Positions 1 through 8,430 of a stretch of 64,000 nucleotides of DNA are shown piece after piece. A program made the translations under genes and the position numbers. The notes beneath the pieces are model-generated. The model searched no databases, was not told the DNA's origin, and saw only the letters and a list, made by a program, of their open reading frames with translations. The stretch covers positions 1-64,000 of the forward strand of contig NZ_BBQH01000017.1 in NCBI RefSeq assembly GCF_018397995.1, written 5' to 3'. The first letter of the stretch is position 1, and every line of letters begins with the position of its first letter. Source of the stretch: Rhizomonospora bruguierae. Lineage in GTDB: Bacteria; Actinomycetota; Actinomycetes; Mycobacteriales; Micromonosporaceae.

Positions 1-1
1 A

Positions 2-388
2 AAGGCCGGCTGCCCGCCCCCGGAGGCCGCGGACGACCCGCACCCGGTGCGGCAGGGGGTCACCCGGTGGCGGCAGGACCGGACCGCGATGGAATCCGGC
101 GCGAGCTGGTCGGGTATCGACGGGATCATGCTCGAGGATCTCGCCGTGCAGGAGAGCATGGGGCCGATCTACGACCGCAGCCGGGAACACCTCGGTGCGA
201 CCGACCGGGCGGTCGCCCACGTGCGGCGGGTGCTGCTGCGGGCGGCGGACACCGTCGGCCGGGGCGAAGCACCGATCGGGGTGGGTCGCGACGTCGCCCA
301 CGAACGGCTCCGCGCCGGCGACCGCCTCATCGACATCGAGCAGCCCTGGCAGAGCGTCGGCGACTTCTCCGCGCCCCCTGCCGGTTGA
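2..388 (+). CDS. Rieske-type aromatic ring-hydroxylating oxygenase, C-terminal part (partial)
   Basis: The gene begins upstream of the window; only the last 128 residues are visible. The tail (SGIDGIMLEDLAVQESMGPI, then DRSREHLGATDRAV and a closing VRRVLL helix) is typical of the C-terminus of phthalate-dioxygenase-type Rieske oxygenase alpha subunits, which hydroxylate or demethylate aromatic carboxylates. The Rieske and mononuclear iron motifs would lie in the missing part. It is co-directional with the salicyl-AMP ligase 66 bases downstream, so it could belong to the metallophore cluster (aryl tailoring) or simply abut it. Family assignment rests on C-terminal resemblance recalled from the family. 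Confidence 0.6.
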   Translation, partial: KAGCPPPEAADDPHPVRQGVTRWRQDRTAMESGASWSGIDGIMLEDLAVQESMGPIYDRSREHLGATDRAVAHVRRVLLRAADTVGRGEAPIGVGRDVAHERLRAGDRLIDIEQPWQSVGDFSAPPAG

Positions 389-454
389 CCCGACCGGCGC
401 ATGGCCCACCCGAACCGCCGTGCGGCGCCCGATCCCACCCTTCGAAGGAGGACG

Positions 455-2059
455 ATGGGACGCGATTGGACCCCCTACCCGGAATCCACGGCCGCGGACT
501 ACCGCCGAGCAGGCCACTGGCAGGGCCGCACGTTGGGGGAGCGGTTCCGCGAGTGCGCGCGACGGTATCCCGACGCCCTGGCCGTCGTCGCCGGTGCCGC
601 CAGGCTGACCTACGCCGAGCTCGACAACCGGTGCGATCGCCTCGCGAACGGACTGGTCGCGCTCGGCGTGACGGCCCGCGACCGGGTCGTCGTCCAGCTC
701 CCGAACGGCGTGGAGTTCGTCGAGGTGCTGTTCGCGTTGATGCGGGTCGGCGCGACGCCCGTGCTCGTCATGCCCGCCTACCGGCGACAGGAACTCCGGG
801 CGCTGATGCAGATCGCCGAGCCGGCGGCCTACGTCGTTCCGGACCACTACGGCGGCTTCGACTTCCGGACCCAGGCGAGGGAGCTGTGCGTGGACGTCGG
901 GACGGTGCGGCACGTGGTGGTCGCCGGGGAACCGGCGGAGTTCACCCCGGTGCGGGAGCTCTACCACGGGCCCGAACCACGCCCGGACGTCGACGCCGAC
1001 GACCTCGCGCTGTGTGTGATGTCCGGCGGCACGACGGGCGGCCCGAAGCTGGTGCCACGCACCCATGAGAACTACGCCTACCTGCCGAACGCGTGCGCCG
1101 CGGCGGGCCTGGACCGTGACGACATCTACCTCGCGGCCCTGCCACTGGCACACAACTTCCCGCTCGCCTGTCCGGGCCTACTGGGCACCCTCACCTCCGG
1201 GGGGACGGCTGTCATGTCGCCGACGTCGAGCCCGGACGACGCGTTCCCGCTGATCGAGCGTGCGCGGGTCACCTGGACCACGCTCGTACCCTCCGTCGTG
1301 GAGTTCTGGACCGAGGCCACCCGGTGGCACCGGAGCGACCTGTCGAGTCTTCGGCTCGTTCAGGTCGGCGGCTCGGTATTCCGACCGGAGAGCGCGCGGC
1401 GCGCCACGCAGCGCCTCGACTGCGGTCTCCAGCAGGTGTACGGCATGGCCGAGGGCCTGCTGACGATGACCGCGCTCGACGACCCGGACGATCTGGTGCT
1501 CACCACCCAGGGACGGCCACCGTGCCCGGCCGACGAGGTCCGGCTCGTGGATCCCGACGGGGTCGATGTCGAGGCTGGCGGGGTGGGAGAGCTGTGGACG
1601 CGGGGACCGTACACCGTGCGGGGCTACTTTCGCGCGCCGGAGAGCAGCGCCGGGTCGTTCACGCCGGACGGCCTGTACCGCACCGGCGACCTGGCCCGGC
1701 GGCTCCCCTCCGGGCACCTGGTGATCGAGGGGCGGCTGAAGGACGTGATCAACCGAGGCGGAGACAAGATCCCGTGTGCGGAGCTGGAAGGCCACCTGGT
1801 CGCGCACCCCGCGATCAGCGCCGCCGCCGCGGTGCCCGTCCCCGATTCCGAGCTGGGCGAGCGGGTCTGCGTGTTCCTCGTCTGCGAGCGGCCGCGGTCC
1901 CTACGGGAGATCCGGGCCTTCCTCCAGGCGCGCGGGGTGGCGAGCTTCAAGTTTCCGGACCGGATCGAGTACGTGGATCGCCTCCCCCTGACGAAGATCG
2001 GGAAGATCGACCGGAAGGCGCTGATGGCGCGGATCGCCGGCCCGGCGGCAGGTTCCTGA
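455..2059 (+). CDS. Salicyl-AMP ligase (aryl acid adenylation enzyme)
   Basis: A 534-residue stand-alone adenylating enzyme of the DhbE/EntE/YbtE/MbtA family. It activates an aryl acid with ATP and loads it on an aryl carrier protein, here probably the N-terminal one of the first NRPS. The start is the ATG preceded by AAGGAGG at 445-451; an in-frame ATG at 401 lacks such a site. Visible motifs are MSGGTTGGPKLVPRTH (A3), the aryl-pocket stretch LPLAHNFPLACPG and YRTGDLARR. In DHB-specific enzymes the pocket has Ser and Val where this protein has Cys (ACPG) and Leu (GMAEGLL). Cys/Leu is the pattern of salicylate enzymes (PchD, YbtE, MbtA), so salicylate is the inferred substrate. No salicylate synthase is in the window. 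Confidence 0.9.
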   Translation: MGRDWTPYPESTAADYRRAGHWQGRTLGERFRECARRYPDALAVVAGAARLTYAELDNRCDRLANGLVALGVTARDRVVVQLPNGVEFVEVLFALMRVGATPVLVMPAYRRQELRALMQIAEPAAYVVPDHYGGFDFRTQARELCVDVGTVRHVVVAGEPAEFTPVRELYHGPEPRPDVDADDLALCVMSGGTTGGPKLVPRTHENYAYLPNACAAAGLDRDDIYLAALPLAHNFPLACPGLLGTLTSGGTAVMSPTSSPDDAFPLIERARVTWTTLVPSVVEFWTEATRWHRSDLSSLRLVQVGGSVFRPESARRATQRLDCGLQQVYGMAEGLLTMTALDDPDDLVLTTQGRPPCPADEVRLVDPDGVDVEAGGVGELWTRGPYTVRGYFRAPESSAGSFTPDGLYRTGDLARRLPSGHLVIEGRLKDVINRGGDKIPCAELEGHLVAHPAISAAAAVPVPDSELGERVCVFLVCERPRSLREIRAFLQARGVASFKFPDRIEYVDRLPLTKIGKIDRKALMARIAGPAAGS

Positions 2060-2066
2060 CCGTGCC

Positions 2067-2804
2067 TCAGCACAGCCCGAAGTAGCCGGCGAGTTGCCGC
2101 GGCAGCTGGGCATCGGGGGCCTTGAGGAAAAAGTGGCCACCGGACAGGGCGACGGGTGGATGGAACCGGGCCGCGTACCGGCGCCACCCGTCGAGTCGAT
2201 CGGGGGAGACCTCGTGGTCACGATCGCCGTAGCAGACGAGCAGTTCGGCCACCACCGTCGCGGTGGCCGTGTAGGTCTCCAGCAACCGATAGTCCTCCCG
2301 GACGGCCGGCAGAAACATCGACCGCACCTCATGGAGCTGCCACAGCGGCGCGGAGCCCGGATCCTGGCGGACCATGTCGGCGACGAGGTCCGCGTCGTCC
2401 GCGAGGTGCAGGGTGGTGGTCGGGCGGTCGTCGGGTGGGTTCTGTCCGGAGACCGCCACCCGCACGTCGGTGGTTCCGGCGCGGGTGAGCGCGGCCGCGA
2501 CCTCGTACGCGACATAGGCGCCCATCGAGTGGCCGACCAGTACCGGCGACGCGATTCCGGCGTGGCCGATCGCGTCGGCGGCGCTACGGGCCAGGCCGAC
2601 AAGGTCGTCGCCGTAGGGGTTGTCGCCGTACGAGACGTCGACGCGGGTGTCCCGCCCGGGGTAGGTGACGCCGACGAGGGTGGTCGCCGGCAGAGCCGTC
2701 CCCCAGTGCTGGAAGAAGCGCGGGCTGCCGCCCGCGTGCGGGAAGACGACCACGGTGGGCGAGCCGGGCACTCCTCGGTGCAGGGCGGTGAGCATGACAC
2801 CCAT
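2067..2804 (-). CDS. Type II thioesterase of the metallophore NRPS
   Basis: About 245 residues, alpha/beta-hydrolase fold. It has the family N-terminal signature FPHAGGSPRFF, nucleophile elbow GHSMGA with Ser at about 93, and the late SGGHFFL histidine. This is the PchC/YbtT/GrsT family, which frees NRPS carrier proteins from wrongly loaded groups. It is convergent with the ligase gene (8-base gap) and divergent from the biosynthetic operon, sharing with it the promoter region that holds the Fur-like box. The start is uncertain: ATGs at 2813, 2804 and 2795 are in frame. The one at 2804 sits best behind GGAG. Upstream in-frame codons run into the promoter region. Confidence 0.85.
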   Translation of the reverse strand: MGVMLTALHRGVPGSPTVVVFPHAGGSPRFFQHWGTALPATTLVGVTYPGRDTRVDVSYGDNPYGDDLVGLARSAADAIGHAGIASPVLVGHSMGAYVAYEVAAALTRAGTTDVRVAVSGQNPPDDRPTTTLHLADDADLVADMVRQDPGSAPLWQLHEVRSMFLPAVREDYRLLETYTATATVVAELLVCYGDRDHEVSPDRLDGWRRYAARFHPPVALSGGHFFLKAPDAQLPRQLAGYFGLC

Positions 2805-2955
2805 TATCGCCATGCTCCAGGTGGGCCCGGGGTGGCCCCGGATGGCGCGTTGTCGCGGCTGATCGCTGGTGCGCTCCGGGGCGAGATTGTCGTGTCCACA
2901 TCGGACAGCCGAAGATTTCGCGAACCGATGGGTGGCGGACGCCGACAGTCTTTGC

Positions 2956-2968
2956 AATGATTATCATT
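2956..2968. promoter_or_regulatory. Fur-family (Fur/Zur-like) operator candidate
   Basis: AATGATTATCATT is a perfect 6-1-6 dyad in an AT-rich island, in otherwise GC-rich DNA. It lies between the divergent thioesterase and methyltransferase genes. The core resembles Fur and actinobacterial Zur boxes and does not resemble the IdeR/DmdR1 box. Position and composition suggest metal-dependent repression of both directions of the cluster. Which metal cannot be told from the site alone. Confidence 0.55.
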
Positions 2969-3049
2969 ACCATCTGGGCTTCTGGTGGCGCGACGACGCC
3001 CGCCGGAGGCCCGTCGGACGCGCTGTTGTCCCGACAGATTGGACGTGGT

Positions 3050-3727
3050 GTGGGCGCTGACTTTCGGCCGAACGGTACGCACGACTGGCACTCGGCAACC
3101 TATGTCTCCGAATGGATCGAGGGCGACGCGACCCGCGACGTCGACCGGCGGCCGATGCTGCGTCGCCTGGCCGGGCTGATCCCGGCGACGCACGCCCGAC
3201 CGATACGCGTCCTCGACGTCGGTGGCGGCTACGGTGCCGTCAGCGCCGAAGTCCTCGAACGGTGGCCGGCGGCACACGTTACCCTGCACGACTACTCGCA
3301 GGCCATGGTCAGCGTGGCCGCGGAGCGTCTCGGCCGCTACGGAACCCGCGTCACCTACCGGCTGGCGGACATGAACGAGCGCGGCTGGGCGGACCGTCTC
3401 GGCGGCCCCTTCGACGCCGTCGTGTCGGCGCTGGCCATCCACAACGTGGCAGGGCCCGAACTGGTCGAGCGGGTCTACCACGACATCTTCGGTGTGCTCC
3501 GCCCCGGCGGCGCCCTGCTGAACATGGATCTTCTTTTCCCCGCCAGCGACGGGCTGGCCGAGCTGTACCGCCGCGACCCCACCCGGCACTACAACTGGGA
3601 CGTCCGGGTCACCCCGGCGGACGTCGATTCGCACCTGCGTTGGCTGCGCCGAGCCGGTTTCAGCGAGGTGGACTGCGTGTGGAAGGACCTGGAGCTGGGC
3701 CTGCTGTGGGCCTCGCGCGCGGCCTGA
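3050..3727 (+). CDS. Class I SAM-dependent methyltransferase
   Basis: A free-standing Rossmann methyltransferase of about 225 residues with SAM motif I RVLDVGGGYG (residues 53-62), an acidic motif II region (LHDYSQAM) and a motif IV-like FDAVVSALAIHN. It is the first gene of the long rightward operon and overlaps NRPS 1 or leads directly into it. A substrate cannot be assigned. A C-, O- or N-methylation of the aryl-thiazoline product is the natural guess, because the second NRPS already carries its own methyltransferase. The GTG at 3050 is chosen because the upstream in-frame ATG lies inside the Fur-like dyad. The ribosome site in front of it is weak, so the start is not secure. Confidence 0.75.
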   Translation: MGADFRPNGTHDWHSATYVSEWIEGDATRDVDRRPMLRRLAGLIPATHARPIRVLDVGGGYGAVSAEVLERWPAAHVTLHDYSQAMVSVAAERLGRYGTRVTYRLADMNERGWADRLGGPFDAVVSALAIHNVAGPELVERVYHDIFGVLRPGGALLNMDLLFPASDGLAELYRRDPTRHYNWDVRVTPADVDSHLRWLRRAGFSEVDCVWKDLELGLLWASRAA

Positions 3728-3753
3728 TGCCTGATCCGGGAGGGGGCGAGCAC

Positions 3754-6700
3754 GTGCATCCGACAACCAGTGAACTCGACCCGCACGACGACGTGCGCCA
3801 CACGGTCGCATCCGTTCTGGAGCTTCCGGTCGAGGACATCGGTGAGGATCTGAACCTCATCGAACTTGGTATGGACTCGATGACGATGATGCGCCTGGCC
3901 GGCCAGTGGCAGCAGGCCGGCGCGACGGTGCGCTTCGCCGACCTCATCGCGCAACCGACACTGGCCGCCTGGCGGGAACTCGTCACGCGGCCGCACGGAG
4001 ACGCTGCCGCGCAGCCGCACGGAGACGCTGCCGCGCAGCCGCACGGAGACGCTGCCGCGCAGCCGCACGGAGACGCTGCCGCGCAGCCGCACGGAGACGC
4101 TGCCGCGCAGCCGCACGGAGAAGTTGAGGGCGCGGCCCGCGCCGGCGAGACCGACGAGTGCGCGCCGTTCGAGCTGACCACCATGCAGCACGCCTACTGG
4201 GTGGGTCGCGCGCCCGGGCAACGACTCGGTGGGGTCGCGGCTCACTTCTACTTCGAGTTCGACGGCACCGGTGTCGACCCGCAGCGGTTGGCGGCCGCGG
4301 TGCGCGCGTTGATCGAGCGGCACGGCATGCTGCGGGTGCAGATCGGCGGCGACGGCTACCAGCGGGTCCTCCCGGACGCCGGGTGGCCCGGCCTGCCCGT
4401 CCAGGACCTGCGGGCCATGCCCGCCGACCGTGCCGAGCACGCCCTGACGCGGCTGCGGCGCCTGATGTCCACCCAGCAACTGGAGGTCGCGTCCGGCCGG
4501 GTGCTGGATGTCCGGCTCTCGCTGCTGCCGGACGCGATCCGCGCCGGCGGCACCCGGCTGCACCTCGACCTCGACATGATCCCCGCCGACGCCCTCAGCG
4601 TGCAGACCCTCTTCGATGACCTGGCCCGGCTGTACGCGCACCCGGATGCGCCGCTTCCCACACTCGACTACAGCTTCCCCCGCTACTGCGCGGACCACCG
4701 GGCCACCCGCCCCACCGACCGGGTCGAAGCCGACCGGGACTACTGGCGGGCGCGTCTGGCTGAACTGCCCGCGGCACCCCAACTGCCGGTACGCGCCGAT
4801 CTTGAGGCGGCCCCGGCGACGCAGGTGGTGCGCCGCAGCCACTGGCTGGCACCGGAGACCACACACCGGTTGCGTGAACTCTCCCGACACCACGGGTTGA
4901 CCCCGTCGATGACGCTGGCGGCCGCGTTCGCCGAGACCCTCACGGCGTGGAGCACCGAGCCCGACTTCCTGCTCAACCTGCCGCTGTTCGACCGAGAACC
5001 GCGGCATCCCCACATCGACGCTGTGGTGGGCGACTTCACCTCGTCGGTGCTGTTGAGCTGGGCCGGGTCGACCCCCGGATCGTTCGCCGAACGGGCCCGC
5101 CGGTTGCAGGACCGGTTCCACGCGGATGTGCGGCACAGCCGCTATTCGGGGGTCGAAGTGCTGCGCGACGCATCACGGCTGCTCGGCGAGACCGTGCTCG
5201 CGCCCGTCGTCTACACCAGCGCCCTCGGCTTCGGTGACCTGTTTTCCCCGCCGGCCCGCGAATGCTTCGGTGAGCCGGCCTGGATCGTCTCGCAAGGCCC
5301 GCAGATCTGGCTGGACGTGCAGGTCAGCGAGTTCGACCAGGGAATCCTGATCAACTGGGACGCCCGCGAGGAGGTCTTCGCCACGGGCGTGCTGGACGCG
5401 CTGTTCGAGGCGTACCGCGCGGTGCTGGCGTGGCTGGGGGAGGGGCAGTGGGGACGGCCGGTGCCGGAGCTGCTGCCGGCCGCCCAGCGACGGGTCCGGG
5501 CAGCGGCCAACTCCACCGCGCGGGAGTTCGCGGACGTGGCGTTGCACGAGGAGTTCTTCCGCCGCGCCGCCGAGGCTCCGGACCGGGTGGCGCTGCGGTG
5601 GGACGAAGGCGGGGAGCTGGGCTACGGCGAACTGGCCGACCGAGCGTTGCGGGTGGCCGGTGCGCTCGCGGGCCGGGGGGTCGGGCCCGGCGAGCCGGTC
5701 GTGGTGAGCCTGCCGAGAGGCCCGGACCAGATCGTCGCCGTGCTGGGAGTGCTGGCGGCGGGTGCGGCCTATCTCCCGATCGGGCCGGAGCAGCCCGCGG
5801 CGCGACGCGAGCGGATGCAGCGCCTGGCCGGCGCCCGACTGGTGGTCACCGACGAGGCCGGCGCGATCGGGCGCCCCGCGGCCGAGGTGGTGCTGATCGG
5901 CGCGACCGCCGCCGTGGCGCCGCTGCCCGGCCCGGCCACGGTCGACACCGACCGGCTCGCCTACGTGATCTTCACCTCCGGCTCCACCGGGGAGCCCAAG
6001 GGGGTCGAGATCACTCACCGGGCGGCGTGGAACACCATCGCCGACGTCAACCGCCGGTTCGCCGTGGGCGACGGCGACCGGGTGCTCGCGGTCTCCGCGC
6101 TGGAGTTCGACCTCTCGGTGTACGACGTGTTCGGGCTCCTGTCCGTGGGCGGGGCCGTGGTGCTCCTCACCGACGCGGCACGCAGGGACGCCCGGCGGTG
6201 GGTGGACCTCGCGCAGCGGCACGGCGTCACCATCTGGAACTCGGTGCCGGTGCTGCTGGAGATGCTGCTGACGGTGCTTGCGGGCGACACCTGCGCCCGG
6301 CCGCCGCTGCGTCTGGTGCTGGTCTCCGGGGACTGGGTCGGACTCGACCTGCCGGGGCGGGTGGCCGCGGTCCGACCGCGGTGCCGGTTCGTCGCCCTCG
6401 GCGGAGCGACCGAGGCGGCGATCTGGTCGAACTTCACCGACGTCGCGCGGGTCGATCCGAGCTGGACCTCGATCCCCTACGGCCGGCCGCTGGCCAACCA
6501 GCGGTTCCGGGTGGTGGACACCGCGGGCAGGGACCGCCCGGACTGGGTGCCGGGCGAACTGTGGATCGGCGGCACCGGAGTGGCCCGCGGCTACCGTGGC
6601 GCCCCGCGGCAGACCGCCCGGCAGTTCGTTGGCACCGACGACGGCCGCTGGTACCGCACGGGAGACCTCGGGCGCTACCGACCCGACGGCGTCCTGGAGT

Positions 6701-8430
6701 TCCTGGGCCGTACCGATCACCAGGTCAAGATCCGTGGCCACCGGATCGAACTCGGCGAGATCGAAGCCGCGTTCCAGAGCCAGCCCGGCGTCGGCCGTGC
6801 CGTCGCCGCCGTGACCGACGACCGCCGGCTCGTCGTGGCCGTCGTCGAAACCGGCACCGCCGGTGCCGCGGAGCAGTCACCTGCGACGGAAATAGCTGAC
6901 TCCACAGTAGATGTCATAGCACCGCAATCCACAGTGGACACAGTTCCGGTCGAGTCATCCATAGTGGACTTTAATGCCACCGGTGACGCTCCCTCCGCCG
7001 GATCGGTCGAGGCCGACGAGGTGGACGCCCTCCTGGTGCGGATCCTGGGGCTGGAGACGCTCACCGGCGGCCACCACGAGAGCGTCGCCGACCTCACCGA
7101 CCGGCTCGAAGTCGCCGAGCAGCACCGGCCGGTCGTCCGGCTCTGGCTGCGGTGGCTGCGATCCCGCGCGGTACTAACCGGCGACGGTGGGACACTGGGC
7201 GCCGGCCCCCGGCTCGACGCGGCGTTGCGGCCGGCCACCCGGCCGGGCTCCGACGGCGACGCCGGGTTCGTGGCCCGGGTCCGCGACCGGGTACTGCACC
7301 GCCGCGACGACTACCGCCGCATCCTGACCGGAGCCCTCGACCCCGCGGTGCTCCTCGACGACGACCTGCTGGCCCCCGCCGCGCTCGCCGACCACGACCC
7401 GAACGGCCACGCCGCGCTGGCCGAGGCGGCCCGCGAGATCGCGGCCCGCTCGGCCGCCCGGGGCCGCCCGATGGAGGTCGTCGAGATCGACGGCCGCGCC
7501 GGGCACACGGCCGAGCGGATCCTGTCCTCGCTCACGCCCGAGCAGGTGCGCTACACCCTGCTCGACCGGTCACCGGCGATGGTCGCCGACGCCGCCCGAC
7601 GACTGGCCACCCACCCGCACGCGGCAGAGTGCCGGACGGTGCCCGATCTGTGGGTGCCCGGAGACCTCCGCCACCGCTTCGACATGGTCCTCGCCGTCAA
7701 CGCCCTGCACCGCTATCCGGAACCGACGCAGGGGCCGACGCTGGCGCGGTTGCTGGCCCGCCCCGGGGGCCGGCTCGTGGCCGTCGAGCAGGGCGAGCTG
7801 CCCCCGCTCGCGCTGCTCACCGCGGCCTTGCTGGAGTACGGCTACCGCGACCTCGACGGCGAACGCCGCACCGCCGCGTCACCGACGCTGTCGGCGCGCC
7901 AATGGGGCACCCGCTGCGAGCGCGCCGGTTGGCACGGGATCACCCATCACGCGGTCGGCGCGTCGTCGACCGTGCTGCTCAGCGGTGGGCGGCCGGAGAC
8001 GCCACCCGACGTCGACCCGGCGGCGCTGCTGACGCCCGCCGCGTCGGCGCTCCCGCGGCACATGCTTCCGGACCGGATCGAGGTCGTCGCATGGTTGCCG
8101 CTCGGCCGCAACGGCAAGGTGGACCGGCCGGCCCTGGTCCGGTCGCTGGCCACCGACCGGGGCCCCGAGCAGGTGGAGCCGCCGCACGGGCCCCTGGAAG
8201 AGGCGGTTGCCGCCGTCTGGACCGACCTGTTGACCCTGACGGTGGGGCGGAACCAGAACTTCTTCGCCCTCGGCGGTGACAGCCTGCTGGCCACCCGACT
8301 CGTGGAACGGCTCCGACACCGGTTCCGCGGCCCCCTGTCCCTGCGGGACTTCTTCGCCGAGCCGACGGTGGCCGCGGTCGCCCGGCAGCTCGCCGGCGGG
8401 GACGCCGACATCGACGAGGGCGCCCTGTGA
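3754..8430 (+). CDS. NRPS 1: ArCP-Cy-A(Cys)-[MT-like/E]-PCP (PchE/HMWP2-like)
   Basis: About 1558 residues. Order: aryl carrier protein (LGMDSMTMM, phosphopantetheine Ser42); a repetitive linker (80-123); a cyclization domain with DMIPADALS (D274, D279, S282), the DxxxxDxxS signature for heterocyclisation; an adenylation domain with FTSGSTGEPKG at about 740. The ten-residue code read by eye is D-L-Y-N-L-S-L-I-W-K, the cysteine code of PchE/Irp2. Between A8 (about 967) and A10 (K1455) sits a methyltransferase-like insert whose SAM loop is degenerate (VVEIDGRAGH, 1242-1251). In PchE the corresponding inactive MT fold acts as an epimerase, which I infer here. The C-terminal PCP has LGGDSLLAT (Ser1510). 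The start GTG follows GGGAGGGGG; an ATG at 3727, overlapping the previous stop, is the alternative. It would make the aryl-thiazoline first ring. Confidence 0.92.
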   Translation: MHPTTSELDPHDDVRHTVASVLELPVEDIGEDLNLIELGMDSMTMMRLAGQWQQAGATVRFADLIAQPTLAAWRELVTRPHGDAAAQPHGDAAAQPHGDAAAQPHGDAAAQPHGDAAAQPHGEVEGAARAGETDECAPFELTTMQHAYWVGRAPGQRLGGVAAHFYFEFDGTGVDPQRLAAAVRALIERHGMLRVQIGGDGYQRVLPDAGWPGLPVQDLRAMPADRAEHALTRLRRLMSTQQLEVASGRVLDVRLSLLPDAIRAGGTRLHLDLDMIPADALSVQTLFDDLARLYAHPDAPLPTLDYSFPRYCADHRATRPTDRVEADRDYWRARLAELPAAPQLPVRADLEAAPATQVVRRSHWLAPETTHRLRELSRHHGLTPSMTLAAAFAETLTAWSTEPDFLLNLPLFDREPRHPHIDAVVGDFTSSVLLSWAGSTPGSFAERARRLQDRFHADVRHSRYSGVEVLRDASRLLGETVLAPVVYTSALGFGDLFSPPARECFGEPAWIVSQGPQIWLDVQVSEFDQGILINWDAREEVFATGVLDALFEAYRAVLAWLGEGQWGRPVPELLPAAQRRVRAAANSTAREFADVALHEEFFRRAAEAPDRVALRWDEGGELGYGELADRALRVAGALAGRGVGPGEPVVVSLPRGPDQIVAVLGVLAAGAAYLPIGPEQPAARRERMQRLAGARLVVTDEAGAIGRPAAEVVLIGATAAVAPLPGPATVDTDRLAYVIFTSGSTGEPKGVEITHRAAWNTIADVNRRFAVGDGDRVLAVSALEFDLSVYDVFGLLSVGGAVVLLTDAARRDARRWVDLAQRHGVTIWNSVPVLLEMLLTVLAGDTCARPPLRLVLVSGDWVGLDLPGRVAAVRPRCRFVALGGATEAAIWSNFTDVARVDPSWTSIPYGRPLANQRFRVVDTAGRDRPDWVPGELWIGGTGVARGYRGAPRQTARQFVGTDDGRWYRTGDLGRYRPDGVLEFLGRTDHQVKIRGHRIELGEIEAAFQSQPGVGRAVAAVTDDRRLVVAVVETGTAGAAEQSPATEIADSTVDVIAPQSTVDTVPVESSIVDFNATGDAPSAGSVEADEVDALLVRILGLETLTGGHHESVADLTDRLEVAEQHRPVVRLWLRWLRSRAVLTGDGGTLGAGPRLDAALRPATRPGSDGDAGFVARVRDRVLHRRDDYRRILTGALDPAVLLDDDLLAPAALADHDPNGHAALAEAAREIAARSAARGRPMEVVEIDGRAGHTAERILSSLTPEQVRYTLLDRSPAMVADAARRLATHPHAAECRTVPDLWVPGDLRHRFDMVLAVNALHRYPEPTQGPTLARLLARPGGRLVAVEQGELPPLALLTAALLEYGYRDLDGERRTAASPTLSARQWGTRCERAGWHGITHHAVGASSTVLLSGGRPETPPDVDPAALLTPAASALPRHMLPDRIEVVAWLPLGRNGKVDRPALVRSLATDRGPEQVEPPHGPLEEAVAAVWTDLLTLTVGRNQNFFALGGDSLLATRLVERLRHRFRGPLSLRDFFAEPTVAAVARQLAGGDADIDEGAL
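3991..4121 (+). repeat. 24-bp coding tandem repeat (5 perfect copies plus partial sixth)
   Basis: Five identical 24-base units (each encoding PHGDAAAQ) run from 3991 to 4110, followed by 11 bases of a sixth. They lie inside NRPS 1 between the aryl carrier protein and the cyclization domain. Identity at the nucleotide level, including third positions, indicates recent slippage expansion. Unit length is a multiple of three, so copy-number change keeps the frame. Confidence 0.97.

Noticed and set aside
2956-2968. IdeR/DmdR iron box
   Set aside because: The dyad lacks the TTAGGTTAGGCTAACC pattern; a Fur/Zur-type core fits better.
3991-4121. Short tandem repeats that might suggest a CRISPR array
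   Set aside because: The 24-bp units are contiguous with no spacers and lie in frame inside an NRPS gene.
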